From positions 11,842,001 to 11,906,000 of the forward strand of contig OZ316893.1 of the NCBI GenBank assembly GCA_973895155.1: a DNA stretch of 64,000 bases. The letters run 5' to 3'. Positions 1-12,083 of this stretch are shown here, in pieces. This DNA comes from Marsupella aquatica (Eukaryota; Marchantiophyta). How positions within the stretch are numbered: the stretch's first letter is position 1; every line of letters starts with the position of its first letter. Both the position numbers and the translations under genes were made by a program. The notes beneath the pieces are model-generated. The model saw only the letters and a list, made by a program, of their open reading frames with translations, did no database searches and was not told where the DNA came from.

Positions 1-142
1 CTATAGTAGCATCGCCATGGTAGATTGTGTTTCTGTGGGAGTTCAATGCCCTGGATTGCTGTGAATCTTGACTAACACTTAACGCTACTGAAAGCTCCGA
101 AGCTCGATTCATTTTCCTGAAAGACAAGGAGTGTTTTATAAT

Positions 143-258
143 AAGTTACATTCGAGGAGAAGCGAGCACTTGCGCTCGATGCCTCAAATACACTTGCGTG
201 AAGTTACATTAGAGGAGAAGCGAGCACTTGCGCTCGATGCCTCAAATCCACTTGCGTG
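143..258. repeat. Tandem duplication, 58-bp unit, two copies
   Basis: Two adjacent, nearly identical 58-bp units start at 143 and 201, differing at only a few positions. Each unit contains a short perfect palindrome (CGAGC, 6-base spacer, GCTCG), so each could form a small hairpin. No reading frame of note crosses the units. The function is unknown; a recent replication-slippage duplication is the simplest reading. Confidence 0.9.
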
Positions 259-2932
259 AGATTGAATCAAAAAATGCTGAGCGCCTAACACATGATGCGA
301 GTTCTAACAGACAAAGAGGTGCTGCGGCTTGTCAACTTCAACAAGTTCAGTGGGAGGAAGCGCACAAGTAGAAGCGAAGCTTGTTTTGTTAAATCACCCA
401 AAGGATCTAATTTCTAACGAGAAGTTGTTTCGTAGTGAGAGTGTCGGAGAGGGACACTAGAAGCATATTTGGAGAAGCGGCCACAAGCTCAATTTGCAAA
501 CTATGATAAACTCTTCCTATAGAATCAAGTTGACGAGGATCAAATAACTACGAGGAATTGCGTTGGAGGCCGCAACGTAGAGCCCTTCTCTATGCCGACA
601 AGTAGCCCGGCATAGACAATGTCGAGCAGCAAGCTACAGTAGCTGTTCAACTCTGGCTACAGTTATAGTAAAGAATTCTAAGTAGTTCGCCAGTGTTGGC
701 TACAATTATGTTAAAGAATACCAAGGACTTCGCCTGGAAACGTGTCAAATCAATCGAGGCCTTCTGACGATTTCATATGAATGCAGTAGTGACACTTCAT
801 ATGATGGAGTACGTTCTCGAGAGGGATGTTCCTTTGGGATTCTTGCAGTCGCCCCGTGATGAAGCTACGTACGACTTGGCCACACCGGCTTTAGACAAAA
901 TTTCCAAATTAATTAAAGCTGCCTGTCGGACTGGGATTCTACTGGCGTAGTCTTCCCAAGTCGAGCCATCAGTCGTTGCCGATCGCTCGATTATTTACGT
1001 CCTACAGGCATTTACTCAGTGGGTCAAGCAGTGATTTATTTATTCTCGGTCGACCTTCTCTCAAATATTGCACGTCCATGATCCAGCCTGGATGCCTGGA
1101 TCTAGCTCAATTCTCTTCAAGGGTTGCACGGTGAGAACGAGCTGGCCAGCTCTTGGATCCTCTGTTTTATTTTGGCGAACTACGAAGTTTGTAGAATATA
1201 ATTAATCGGATCGAGAACAACATAACTTGGATTTCCGAGCACGTCCCAGGTACAGCAGTCTCGAGCTTAAGAATACTGTCCATTGAGTTGGACACATCCG
1301 CCACAAAGATGCAGGAGCGCAGGCTCGGTTCACGGAGACCTCGGCGATGGCTACGGCCGTGGCTGCGTTCTGTGTGACAGCTTTGCTGCGGATGGAAATG
1401 AGTAGACGTCAACATGTATGCCCCATCCCCATCCCCGTCGATGATATCGAGGGAAGCCGTAGGCTGGCAGCAAATAGGTCCTCCGGTACCAGCATGTGAT
1501 CGAGTGCGATCGCTTCTGTCCCAACAATCTCTGTTGCAGCGGGGCTTACTATTGCGGTTCTAATTCAAGCTACTGCGGAGATGGGTGCCTCTCTGGCCCA
1601 CGTTCCAAATCAGGTTCAACAACTTTGAGGAGTGATGTATTCTTGGAATCGTTGTAGCGGCAGTGGCAAGGATGATCATTCAAAGTGGGCTACTGCAGAA
1701 TTTCACCATGCAGACAACCAGCTCGCTAGCCGCACCGTACAGTTTTGACAGATTTGAGACAAAATTGATATCTGTTGTGGTCTGAAAGCTTGGTCCTCAC
1801 TATTTGTGACGCAGGTTTTACATGAACCAACGTTCGCTTTCAACAATAGTTAGCTTTTACGCACTTCAAGTTCGTAGCTGGAAGCGACTGTGTGTTTCTC
1901 CAACCTTCATTCTTGATGTGTCAACTACTGCAGGCAAACTTATTTTATTTGTCTACGTATTGAGCAGGGACAGTGCTTTCAGAAAATTTCCAATTCTTTT
2001 ACTGGCGACTGAGTGCATGCTAGCCACATACAGCGTAACATGTGCCGAACCCTTAGTTCAAATGAGCAATCAGCCTAATTAATTGTCTCTGTTGTTCTTG
2101 CCATTGTGACGTGGTATCATATTTTAATACTGCTCGCATCATCTCAGGCTTGACATCTTGAATGACAACGTAAAATTTCCTTCGAATATCAAGCGGCAAA
2201 GCGGTCCGGTTGTAAAACGGTGAATATCTAGAGAGGGATCTAGAGCACATGATAGATGACCTTGATCGCCATCCATGGCGTCATTACAATTTGAAACAAT
2301 TCTAGAAACCGACCAGCAGATTATCTACGATTCAATCTTATGGAATTGGGGACGATGAAAGTGAGTATGAGAGCGAGGGTGAGAGTGCATTTTAGTCTGC
2401 CCATGCTGGAATGCGAGGGTAATTGCACAGGGCAGCTACATTCAACCTGTGTCCGGTGCGTACTCTTTGAATCGATCAGTCACCAAGAGATCATGAGACC
2501 ATTCTCGACGGTGGGCAATCGCATGTGAGTGTAGATCGATCTGGGTTCCCAATACAGTCTTCGTACGTAGGCCATCAGATTTTGATTTTGTTTCGATTGA
2601 ACCAAGCAAGAAAGTCTAAGAAAGCGCAGGAAGCTATACAGGCCTGTGGCCGCATCGGCCTCAGCTAGAGGTTCTGAAATCCAATGCAACAAGAAATCGA
2701 CGAGGCCACTCAATGGCGTAACCAGCTACAGTATATAAATGGGAGCATGTATGATGGGCAGTGGGTCAGAAACTCGAAAAGAATCGCAGAGCGTGTTCTC
2801 ACGTAGTGAACAAAGAGAAGTGATGCTTCCTAATAACATATTTGAATTTGCTGAAAAGCAGGCTCAATGTAGCCACATCAAAAACTCTAACGCTTATCCA
2901 TAGCAGTCGGTTGTCAATCAGTGGGGCAAAAA
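259..2932. other. No recognisable gene
   Basis: This stretch holds only short open frames (under about 90 codons) on both strands. None resembles a protein family I know, and none is joined by plausible splice sites. I see no RNA gene and no terminal repeats. It could carry the missing 3' exons of the partial gene that ends at 3372, but I could not identify any. Confidence 0.5.
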
Positions 2933-3066
2933 CTCAAATAGGGAGTCCCAAAGCTTCCAAATTTAGAAATGATGCTAGTATACCATTAAGGAATGGTAAC
3001 TCAAATAGGGAGTCCCAAAGCTTCCAAATTATAGACGATGCCATTCTACCATTAAGGAATGGTCAT
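2933..3066. repeat. Tandem duplication, 67-bp unit, two copies
   Basis: A 67-bp unit starting CTCAAATAGGGAGTCCCAAA occurs at 2933 and again at 3000. Each unit ends in a short palindrome-like block (CCATTAAGGAATGG). The first 31 bases of the units are identical and the middle has diverged. It is non-coding as far as I can see. Confidence 0.85.
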
Positions 3067-3371
3067 AACTTTGTCATAAGGTTAACTAAAAAGTTTTTTT
3101 TTGGTTTTTTCTTTCACCAGCATCGATAGCACTAGCAAAAAAGTTATGGACTATGAATTTCATACCCCAAAACTATTTGTGTCGGTAAGTTTTGAGACGC
3201 CCTAATATGGAGACGCTATAGGGAGGTTGTGATGTCTCAGATGACCGACAATCAGCACCGAATCACCATGTTAATTTTCAGGTTTAGGCTGTTCTCTTAA
3301 TCTCGCTTGTTCATGTTTTTGACCAGCACTTTTGTCGGAGGGGATGACTAGGATTGTCACAATAGGCTGTG

Positions 3372-4345
3372 CTAGGTCACAGAGGACTCCCGAACAGCAC
3401 CTCCCTTCAATGGGCTAAAGAAAAACGTGTAGACATTTCCATTCCTGTCACCTTGAAGCAGCCTACGAACTGTGCTTGCTATTTCGACGTCGCTGAACAT
3501 AGTTTCAAATAATTTCGCATTGACCATACCACCAGTTCTCGGGGGTACGGTATCCCCGTCAGGCTTCACAGACATAAAAAGAATGCAAGCTGAAACTTTG
3601 ATCCTCGTTGGTGGAGACTCACCAGCAGAGTTCACCGGTGTCTTCCTAGATGGGTGCGGGAAATCGACCTTCATGAAGCTCAAATCCCCAGAATGAGAAG
3701 GGAGGGCCACAGTGTCATCGGCGCCATATGCAGCAACAGACACCAGGTGCGAAACAAAGAAATTCTTTCTCTGAAAACTTCAGCCTTATTTGAGTACCTC
3801 GGCTACGTATGCACTGCTAGTTGTTCCCATTGAAATTGCAAACTTCACAAACTAGACATCTCGGGACAGTCAGGATTCCCAACTTTTCTTGCACCAGCTA
3901 CAGTGATGGCCTGCCATCAGCTTCCTTCGCCAATGTCTCGGGCACACACTTCAGAAATTCAGAAGAACTCATCTCTTTCCTCTTCTTGGTGGGCCTAAAA
4001 ACAGTCACAGAGATCAGTCAATTAGCTCGAGTGCTGATAGGGGCAAGAGCAAGGCTAAGAGTACAGGCACATTTCATGTGCAGGTCTTATCTGCCCTCTA
4101 AAAACGAGTAAAACACAAGCATACCTCTCGTTCAAAGTACGATTCTGGTTTGTCAAATCCAGATGCCAAACTCCAATATCCGACGTGAACAATAGCAACG
4201 ACGCCCCTGAACTCCTGCAGCTGGAATCAGTTCTCCCAGATTTGGAATCAGCAGCAGCAGGCTTCTCTTCGGAAGGAGGGACAAGGAGGACCACAGGGTG
4301 CCAAATGGACAAGAGATCGCCATCTTGAAAGACATGAACCAAATT
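3372..4345 (-). CDS. Partial gene resembling Fanconi anaemia core protein FAAP100
   Basis: Four exons join in phase on the minus strand: 4345-4125, 3994-3902, a 19-nt microexon 3816-3798, and 3770-3372. Donors are GTATGC, GTAGCT and GTACTC, all acceptors end in AG, and together they give about 243 codons. The last exon holds the segment KLFETMFSDVEIAS followed by LLQGDRNGNVYTFFF. As I recall the family, this resembles the vertebrate FAAP100 stretch where a LEDALFGLLF-like helix precedes a propeller strand ending in a DGQL-like turn. FAAP100 is a scaffold of the Fanconi anaemia E3 ligase module in crosslink repair, and plant homologues have been linked to crossover control. The first exon's acceptor (CCAAG) is weak and no start codon or upstream exon was found before the acetyltransferase 3' end. 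A GTGCTG donor at 3401 could continue the gene below 3372. It may be truncated, a pseudogene, or another beta-propeller protein. Confidence 0.4.
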
Positions 4346-5160
4346 CTTGGAAGTCCATCAATTCTGGTACTGTGCTCCGAGTCCTATGAGTGTGGTCGTT
4401 AAATCCAAAATCATGAAGTTGTGACAATTTGAAAGTTTTGATCTCACGTTAGGATACCCGCTATCCTAGCATTACACCTAGGCTTTCTATTTCCACGTGC
4501 ACTTTGAGTCACCCTTGAATCCATAGATCTTCTAGTCGTGACATTTCTTTGAATCCGAAACCGTGTAGTCCTGACAATTGGAATGGTTTTTGGGTAACTC
4601 TTCATACTGCATTTGTCCACATCATATCACCATACAAGAGGACTCACTCCGCTCATACAAGTTCCCTCTACTTCTGACCCACATGAATTTCGAGTCACCT
4701 GTGGATTCAAAACCATCGAATTGCTACAATTTGGGACTTTGGGAGTGTAAATTACATGCCTCCTGAGATTGGATTAGAAAACCTTGTACAGATCCAAGAT
4801 GTATCACCGACCACAAGACAAGAGCTTTCAACAGTCAAAACTTTTCTACACTTATCTCATTGAGATCCAATTTCCTCATTGGGAGGTTATATACAAGTAG
4901 AACCACACCCGCTGTGACTTGCATCCAGTGCAGTTCTTGACATGAGACTCATGGATATCTCAGTCGAGAACAGTCAACGAAGACCATCAGCAACCATGGC
5001 CTTCTATGGTTCTTTATGATGTAAATTCCTAGAAAACATCCCAAGCTTGATCAACCTTCCTTCCTATTCGTGTCAGATACCTCGAGTAATTATGAGCCGA
5101 TGTGGATTCTAAGTGGAAAAAAATTTAACTACTTGAGTACAAGATGGCAAATTCTGCTCA
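4346..5160. other. Gap between partial gene and acetyltransferase 3' end
   Basis: This should contain the 3' UTR and poly(A) region of the minus-strand acetyltransferase and the promoter or missing 5' exons of the partial gene below it. I see no convincing coding exon on either strand. The bases just below 5161 are AT-rich, as expected after a plant stop codon, but no clear AATAAA-type signal stands out. Confidence 0.5.
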
Positions 5161-8100
5161 CTAGTTTGCATGCTTACTTGTCTCTGGAATAGCATGTTCC
5201 CAATCTTTCATCGAAGGAAAATTGAAACCCGCAGCTCTACTAAGTCGTGCAACACTTTGTGCAACACTAATCAGCTCACACTCTCGTTCTTTGAGTTCTT
5301 CCTGTAAGACCTTTGCTTTCTCCTCAGGACCTGGTATCAGAGCTTGGACTTCATCACCTGCAACCTCTTCTACAAGAGGAGCTTTAGTGGACCCATTCCC
5401 ATCAACAGGATCCATCTTCCTGCTTCGCATCATAACAAAAGTTTTCGAGTTATCATACTCATTATCAGTATCAACAACACGCTTGCCAACACTCTTGTTG
5501 CTGTTCTCCTTCTCAAATATCTCCAAATTAAGACGCTGCACAAGAGCCTCTTGGAAAACGTCTTGACCGTCTGTGTCTTTGGGATCCATATAGATGAAGA
5601 GAAGTTGGTCCCAACACCTCTTGTATTGCATCTTGCTTATTTTGAATTTGTTCCTAATCTCATCCACCAGGTGTATAGGGGGTGCAAGTAAACTCTTCTC
5701 CTTTGAGCATTTTCTTAAATTTTGCGACGGGACATCGAGATTACTCCCATTGACGTTGATTAGTGCCCCGCTTCCATCAGTTAACATCTGAGATCCACTC
5801 CTGGACAGCGCCAAATCTTTCTTAAGCTGCAGTTTGCTTACGGCATCTTTAACAGCTTCATCGATAAAGGGCAAAGAAAGCAATCGCATCACGTCCATAG
5901 TGTCTCGCAGTTTCTGCAACACCACTGATGGCTCTTCCATCGTAACATCATAGCAGCTCCTGGCAATTGCTGTTGTATTTACAGCCTCCAGTAGGTGTAA
6001 ACCAAAACCTTTTCCTTGATATGGTGGCAGCACCAGTATCTGCACGTACATATCAAGCAACGTTACACAAACTAGAATTTATGTGGACGAACAATTCAAC
6101 CGTTGTTCACACAGGCTGCTGAGCATCCAGCTGAGAAAACATCATGAAAATAGCTGACCGAAAATTCGAGTCAAAATTGAACGTATGTCAGTCGTACCTG
6201 ACTGATTCGCAATCTTGTACTGTCAGGATAGTGATAGAAGCGGTACACATTACAGAATCCCGCAATTTTCGTTTGAAGGCCCTCTCCTTCAAGAGCTAAA
6301 TAAACCTCCCATAGAGGGTCATCACTTTCAATCGGTTGAGCACCTGAACACCATACAGCATTTAAGTCTACGTTTTGATGTCGAGGAAGCATGTGTCGTA
6401 TTTCTAACAGTCCAAATTGCACTTCAGTCATTTAAGTGAAACAGTTGAGCGGGTGTCTGCAAAAATCAACTCCGCGGACGAGACTAGCCCCTAAATGTAA
6501 AAATGGTAAATCATAGAGCACATTTTGAACGTATAAACGGACAAGAGCAAAGACATCTATCTAGTCAGTAGGATCTCACTTTGTCATTAGCTACATCACC
6601 TTCAATGAAGCAGAGACAAAGAGGCGTCAACCGTGCATGCCAAGCTCTCACAGCTGGATCGACCAGCTCCACACGAACAATCTGAAGCCAACAGTCTAGT
6701 CAATCGAGAGTTTACGATGGCAGGAAAAAATTGAAATGATCAATATACACCGGAGAGATCTGACGTCATAGAGAAGGGTCAACAAGTACCTTTTTGGGGT
6801 TGTCGCGTGACTCAGGGATGTTGTCAGCATTAGTATATTCTTCCTCGACCACAGGGACGGCACTAGCCTCAGGTGTCCACCAAGAAGACACAACTTCTCC
6901 ATGTTTTGCAATCAATTGCCTGCACTCATGTAACTGTCAATCAGTTGTTCTGGCATTTTAAACTGGTCTCAGAAATGCGCAAAGATATATGGAAGGCATT
7001 TTCGAGGTTGTTTTCTACAAGAATCTTAAATAATTCCAACGCCTCACAATTTCAGACTGGGTCTCGACAGAAAGAGGCCTGTTCCAACGCATTTGATTCT
7101 GTGTACACTGTCTAGTCCATCATCAGCTGACAGATATCATTTGGAAAGCAAATTTCTTACTGGAAGTCTAGGGAGTAAGCAAGGAGACTTTGTTGAAAGG
7201 ACTGTCGATCCTCGGTCAAACCATCTCCAAACACTTCCTGCGAACCAGACAAGGCATCGATTGATTCGTAGCACAACTAATACGCAAGTATTTGAGAAAG
7301 GAAAAAGCACTGACAAACATTTAAAAAATGAAAAGTAGTGCGTACCTTGAGTTTTCCGAGCAAATCTGTAGAATTCTTTCCCTCTGCACTCTGGGAATTC
7401 ACTGTTGCAATGTTAAACATCCTTGCTTTCTTAAAATATTCGAGACAGTCAACGATCCACGAGAGGCTAACCATTTCAAGCATTCAAACAGTCAGGTGGC
7501 TTCAAGACTAGCAATAGGTGGAAGTCCAAAGCTGTCGGTCAATTACAAATAAAAGAAAAAAGCAAAAGTCATTGGGGTCCCATCCAGTGTACATGCTGTC
7601 CAGTTATCAGAAATCCTCCAAAACTTGGGGACGTAAACCAAATGGGGACAGGCATAAACCTTAGTAGAGTATTGTATTTGCACGTATGAATGAAACGTCG
7701 CAGCATGCAACCATAAATCAATCTGTATAAGAAAGTCAAATGAGAGTGCTTCATCGTCAGCATTACGCATTTTGATACAGGAACACTCACAAATGTGACC
7801 AAAATATTAGAAGCAACATCAGAAACTGCGTTCACACGGACTCGGAGTATTGAGAAGGGCACATTTCAGAAGTAGATTTGTAGGTCTCACTCCACACCCT
7901 GTTTCTGAAGATGAAGCTAAGCGATTCTACATCAAGACGACGGTTCAGGAGTCCTAACAGGGGGATTCATGACGGACCTCCAGATCCTTATAGCCATAGA
8001 TCTTTCCATCGTCTCCAAAGATTCGTTCTGCAAACTCTGGATCAAACGTGAAGTCCTCGTCATCTACTCTAAGCTCTTGACCTGGTAGAACTGCATGGAA

Positions 8101-9271
8101 AATTCAACGTCAATTAATGAACGGAGCCAAATTCAATATTCAGTACTTCGATGATCTTGGAAATGCTGCTTCTTTAACTCATCGGCAAATGCTGTTGAAA
8201 TTTCCATTTCACCCGTCTAGAACAATTGAAACCAAGACTGACATGCTTCGAGAACTTCGTTTTAAGATGCCAAATCAGATTTCGACCGAGTGCCGAGTCT
8301 AGTCAGAGACAAAGAATTGGATAACAGGGAGAACGGATGTTTTCAAAATAGATCATGGACTGAGGTAGATGCAGACATACCGATATGCAGCTTCAAGGAC
8401 TCGTTGGCATTGCAGGAGAGTTGAACTGCACATCGCATTTCCAACAGTGAATTGAACTGTTTGCAAGTCTGCTGTGTATAAAACAAAAATACTACGAACG
8501 TAGGTAACAAGCCCATAAGCGCGAAAAGATTATTTCGTTACTGGCATCACCCAACCAGGCGCATGCGTCACACGACAGTACCGGAAGAAAGACAACACTT
8601 GAGACTGGGACTGAATTAGGGTTCGAATGCTGCAATAGAGTGTAGGTCTGGGGAGCAATAGACTGTGGGGCATTCAAAAACGTACTGCTCCATAGTTCAC
8701 GGCAACTCTGCTCGACCGCAACTAAGGTGAAGATTACACCCAAAAACAAATTAAAACTCAAGACGCATGAACAAGCGAACTGCCGGAAATTCATCAATCT
8801 TTTACCCCCGAAATGGATCGCAAGTACTTTCCACAGAGCTTTTCGCTGTTGTCGTAGCTCAACGTCGGACGAAGGTATCGAAGAAGGCGCGCCAGGCCAC
8901 GACGAAGAGGGAATTTAAAACTACGAAAACACGTTCTTATAATGTATTGTGCGAAAGGGGTCAAAAATTAAACATCGTTGCAAGGGGCATGTACACAGCG
9001 GACCGGCATGAGCCACCTTCAAATCGAGTTCCCGAGCAGGTTCACAGTCATTATTTGGTGTTTAGAATAAATTTGAAAAGTGTAGTAGCCAGAACCAAGG
9101 CAGAGAACTCCGGCGGGGAAACTAGGGAGTTCAAACAAACAAACCAAAAGAGCGGCGGAGAAAAGAACAAGCAGACAAGTTACTTTCAGGGAAGGCGACT
9201 TTGCGCTTCTTTTCTGCGCCAGCAACAATCCCGCCGCCGCTGGGGGCTTTCGATTTTCCCCCATGCGCCAT
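5161..9271 (-). CDS. HAG2: Histone acetyltransferase type B catalytic subunit (HAT1/HAG2 family)
   Basis: Ten exons join in phase on the minus strand: 9271-9184, 8425-8381, 8090-7978, 7722-7660, 7390-7346, 7237-7161, 6919-6790, 6681-6600, 6343-6198 and 6039-5161. They give 1668 nt, or 555 aa plus stop. The enzyme acetylates newly made histone H4, usually with an RbAp46/48-type partner, before chromatin assembly. Residues 21-25 (KKRKV) form a classical nuclear localisation signal. The HAT1 N-terminal domain follows (GKIYGYKDL, then IDLWLHAATFHSY). The GNAT core has YRFYHYPDSTRLRISQ running into ILVLPPYQGKGFG; QGKGFG (271-276) is the acetyl-CoA loop and EEPS (298-301) holds the expected general-base glutamate. 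The C-terminal tail is longer than in Arabidopsis, where the protein is near 467 aa as I recall, and is charged and partly helical. The start was chosen because KKRKVAF aligns with KKRRRVGF of plant homologues. Exon 2 is only 45 nt and depends on a TGTGCAG acceptor that keeps phase. Confidence 0.93.
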
Positions 9272-9695
9272 CGCGACCCCTCCCGAGCCTTGGCCAAGTC
9301 GATGACAAGCAGCAATTCGTTCGCTGCGCAATCCGATGAAAACGCCGACCGATGAACGAAGCAGGTCGAAGCAGAAGGTGCACAATACCAATACTGATGA
9401 ACTTCGTCCAGCTTATTGCAAACAGATTGAGGATGGAGCATTTCGAGCTCGTGGTGAAGTGGAATGCCGATCCGTGGGCAGAAATAATAATGGGTTCCGT
9501 TGTTTCGAAATCGATTCTGCGACGATACGAGTGGAAGTCGAACGGATTCCTTCTCTTCCCGCGCTCTTCGCAAAATTTGATCGTTTCTGCGTTTCCTCGA
9601 GGCCCCATTTTACAAGTGTCATAGTGACATAGTGACATAGTGTCATTTCTCCACTAGTGTAGTGTCAAGTGTCATATCTTCCCATTATAGTGTCA
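9272..9695. promoter_or_regulatory. Probable 5' UTR and promoter of the acetyltransferase gene
   Basis: The sequence upstream of the minus-strand start at 9271 is GC-richer than its surroundings and carries long spurious open frames on both strands. No TATA box is obvious. At 9618-9660 there is a short repeat of the motif ATAGTGACAT. A 16-base stretch at 9639-9654 recurs with one change at 19906-19921. The assignment rests only on position. Confidence 0.45.
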
Positions 9696-10090
9696 CTAGT
9701 TCAATACCCGTGCAGTTGCACAAAACCTGTAGGTAATAAAAATAAAATGTAGTGTCGCCAAAGATGTTGTCAAGAAAAAAGGTGTCATGTTGCCAACGAT
9801 ATTCTTAACAAAATAGATCTTGTGCCGCCAAAGATTTTGTTGAATAAGAAGATGTCGTTGCACCAAAGATGTCGTTATGTCCAGGATGTCATCAAGTAAA
9901 AGATGATGTGTCTCCAAAGATGTTGTTAAGTATTTTTTTTGGTTAAGTACAAAATGGTCAATAAGTAAAGGAATGTCGTTAGTCAAAGAATGTTGTGAAA
10001 TAAACGATGTTCTTAAGTACAAAATATTGTTGGTCAACGATGTTAAGTTAAGTAAAAAAGTTGTTCAGTAAATGATGTACATTGTTGCCA
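9696..10090 (-). mobile_element. Helitron-like 3' terminus with internal short repeats
   Basis: Read on the minus strand, the element ends in a hairpin (GTGCA, 2-base loop, TGCAC; plus positions 9710-9721), a short spacer and CTAG (9699-9696) followed by T. This is the hairpin plus CTRR-T ending expected of Helitrons. Inside lie degenerate short units on a theme of AAAGATGTTGTTAAGT, the complement of the TTGACATCTTT satellite in the copies ending at 33785 and 61019. No Rep or helicase coding is present and I could not find the 5' TC end, so 10090 is arbitrary. Confidence 0.6.
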
Positions 10091-10105
10091 CTTTTTTTGT
10101 CACCC

Positions 10106-10600
10106 CTTGCATCCTGGAACCCCATCAGTAACCCCAAAGTTTTGGTTACTTTAAAACTTTTGCTTAAAGTTACCATGGCAGCCCCAATGCCGAGTTGGAT
10201 GCCAAGACCCCTTGGGGCAATGGCATAGCTTGGCTGACTTTTCCACAACCATTCTTCGCTACCCTTTGCATCTTAGAACCCATCGGTAACCCAAATTTTT
10301 TGGTTACTTAAGCTTCTTACTTAAAGCTGCTGCAATTGCTTAACTGGCATTGCCCGTCCCAATGTCAAGACCCCCGGGGGTAACGACGCTGCTTGGCTGA
10401 CTTTTCAACAGCCCTTCCTTTCCCTGCCCTTGCATATATCCCAATTTTTAAATTACTTTAAGCCTTAGTTTGCTTAAAGTGCGGCCACTTACTTGGCTTT
10501 GGCTGCCTTCCCCTTGGGGCAACGGCATGGCTCAGCCCACTTTTCAGCAACACAAATATTCCTACCCCTTCCTTGGAACCCCTTTGGTAACCTCATCTAA
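10106..10600. repeat. Degenerate tandem repeat, about 160-bp unit
   Basis: Three to four diverged units begin near 10106, 10265, 10429 and 10565. Each has a CCTTGCAT-like start, a GGTAACCC block, a TTGGTTACTTTAAG-like segment, a CCCCTTGGGGCAA block and a GCTTGGCTGACTTTTC block. The internal CCCCTTGGGG is palindromic. Open frames here follow the base composition and are not convincing genes. Confidence 0.65.
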
Positions 10601-12083
10601 GTTTACTCGGCTCCTTACTCGCCAACACCATACCCCCTTGGGGTGGTCCCCTCATATATTTCTGGGACCTGCCACCCCTGAACCGACCTTGGTCCCAATA
10701 TTTTGGCCCCCACCCCATGCCTCTTCTTGTGCGAAACAAAGTGGCAAGACATAACAGCAATTGAGGGCTTGTTGGGGAGTTGGAACCCATGGCAAGATTG
10801 AGTTAGGGTTGGGATGGGACCCTGGGAGGGCCAGGGTTGTCTTAGGAGTTGTCGTCGCTTCCTCATCACTCCCCCTCGTCATCTTGTTGCCACTCCATCG
10901 CCGTCGTTGCTTAAAAGCCCTCATAAATGCCAGGAGCCCCTTAGGAGCCCACATAGGACCTTGGGTTTGGTGTAGAGAGCTCCAAAGGGAAAGGAGCTAC
11001 GCTCCTCTATCTCTCTCTTTAAAGTTGTACCCTCCTGGTACAACTGTACCTCCTTACAGGACCTCTATCCACTCTGACATACCTTGTACCTAGGGGGCTC
11101 TCAACTAAGGGGAATGAGCTAGAATGATTCACCAAGACAATTCCTTGCAAAAGCATTTAATATGTCCCCCGCAACTCACTGGAAGAAGACCACGTGTTTC
11201 CCCATCCAGACAACACCTCTTGGTCACTTTTCGGGCCAGGTATTTTTCCTCGCTGCTCGTGCCCGCATGTCAGTTCCTGACTTTACTTTAGGGTTACACA
11301 GGTTGATGCTAGGAATATGCCAGGGTACTCTTTATGCATGCACATGAAAACAAGAGCCTGTACTCTGCCTTGCCACTGCAGCAAGAATGATGTGTGCAGT
11401 AGTCGACCTTGGCACGGAGGTTTCCTGGAGATGGCAGTGCAAGAGTGCAGACCTTTGGCATCACTTGCCAATGCCATGATGGTACAAAATGTATGTAGCA
11501 AGGTGCAATGTTCTCAGTTGACAGCAGACGGCGTCATATTTTGGCAGGGCGTCAAATGAATGATCGAACCTTGGCATGCTGCAACGAAAAACTTGTCTAA
11601 AGTTGAAATGACATACAAGTCCAAGGTAAGTGACTACATTCATTTTGTACACATATGTCGGTTTTACACTATGCTCTGAGAAAGATTGAATAACTGGAAG
11701 GAAGACGCAATACGATAAGAAGGAAGACACAATGCGATTACTTAGATGTATTTCTATGAGAATTACCCGACGTGCGTAGATAAAAACTAAATTGAGAATT
11801 TGCACTCCAGTGAGATCTGACGCAATGATAACAGTAACTGTGAGTAATGACTATTGTGTAAATTATGTGCCCTGTGTGTTCTAATGTAAAACAATATTTG
11901 TGTGAACATATTGAGTGATTGTATGTCAGTGAATGACGAGAGCCTGTTGCATGCTTATACTTTTTGAGATTCACAGAGAGTAAGTAAGTGATTGGATGTA
12001 ATGAAATAATAGAATAATTATTATTATTGAATATAAATGCTTTGTTTCTTTGGATTGCAAGTATTAGTCCTTACACTTTTAAT
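10601..12083. other. Intergenic, no gene recognised
   Basis: Short open frames occur on both strands without recognisable domains or consistent splice sites. The 10650-10950 part is GC-rich with mononucleotide runs of G and C. The segment near 11700-12010 is AT-rich with repeated TATTATTATT and CGATTA-type motifs. I see no RNA gene. Confidence 0.5.

Noticed and set aside
8492-8797. A 101-codon minus-strand frame inside the first HAT1 intron
   Set aside because: It lies between exons 1 and 2, contains no HAT1 similarity, and using it breaks the splice phase.
9019-9638. Several overlapping open frames of 75-190 codons on both strands near the HAT1 start
   Set aside because: They overlap the first HAT1 exon and its GC-rich leader and are by-products of base composition. 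Only the 88-nt exon 9271-9184 fits the family and splice phase.
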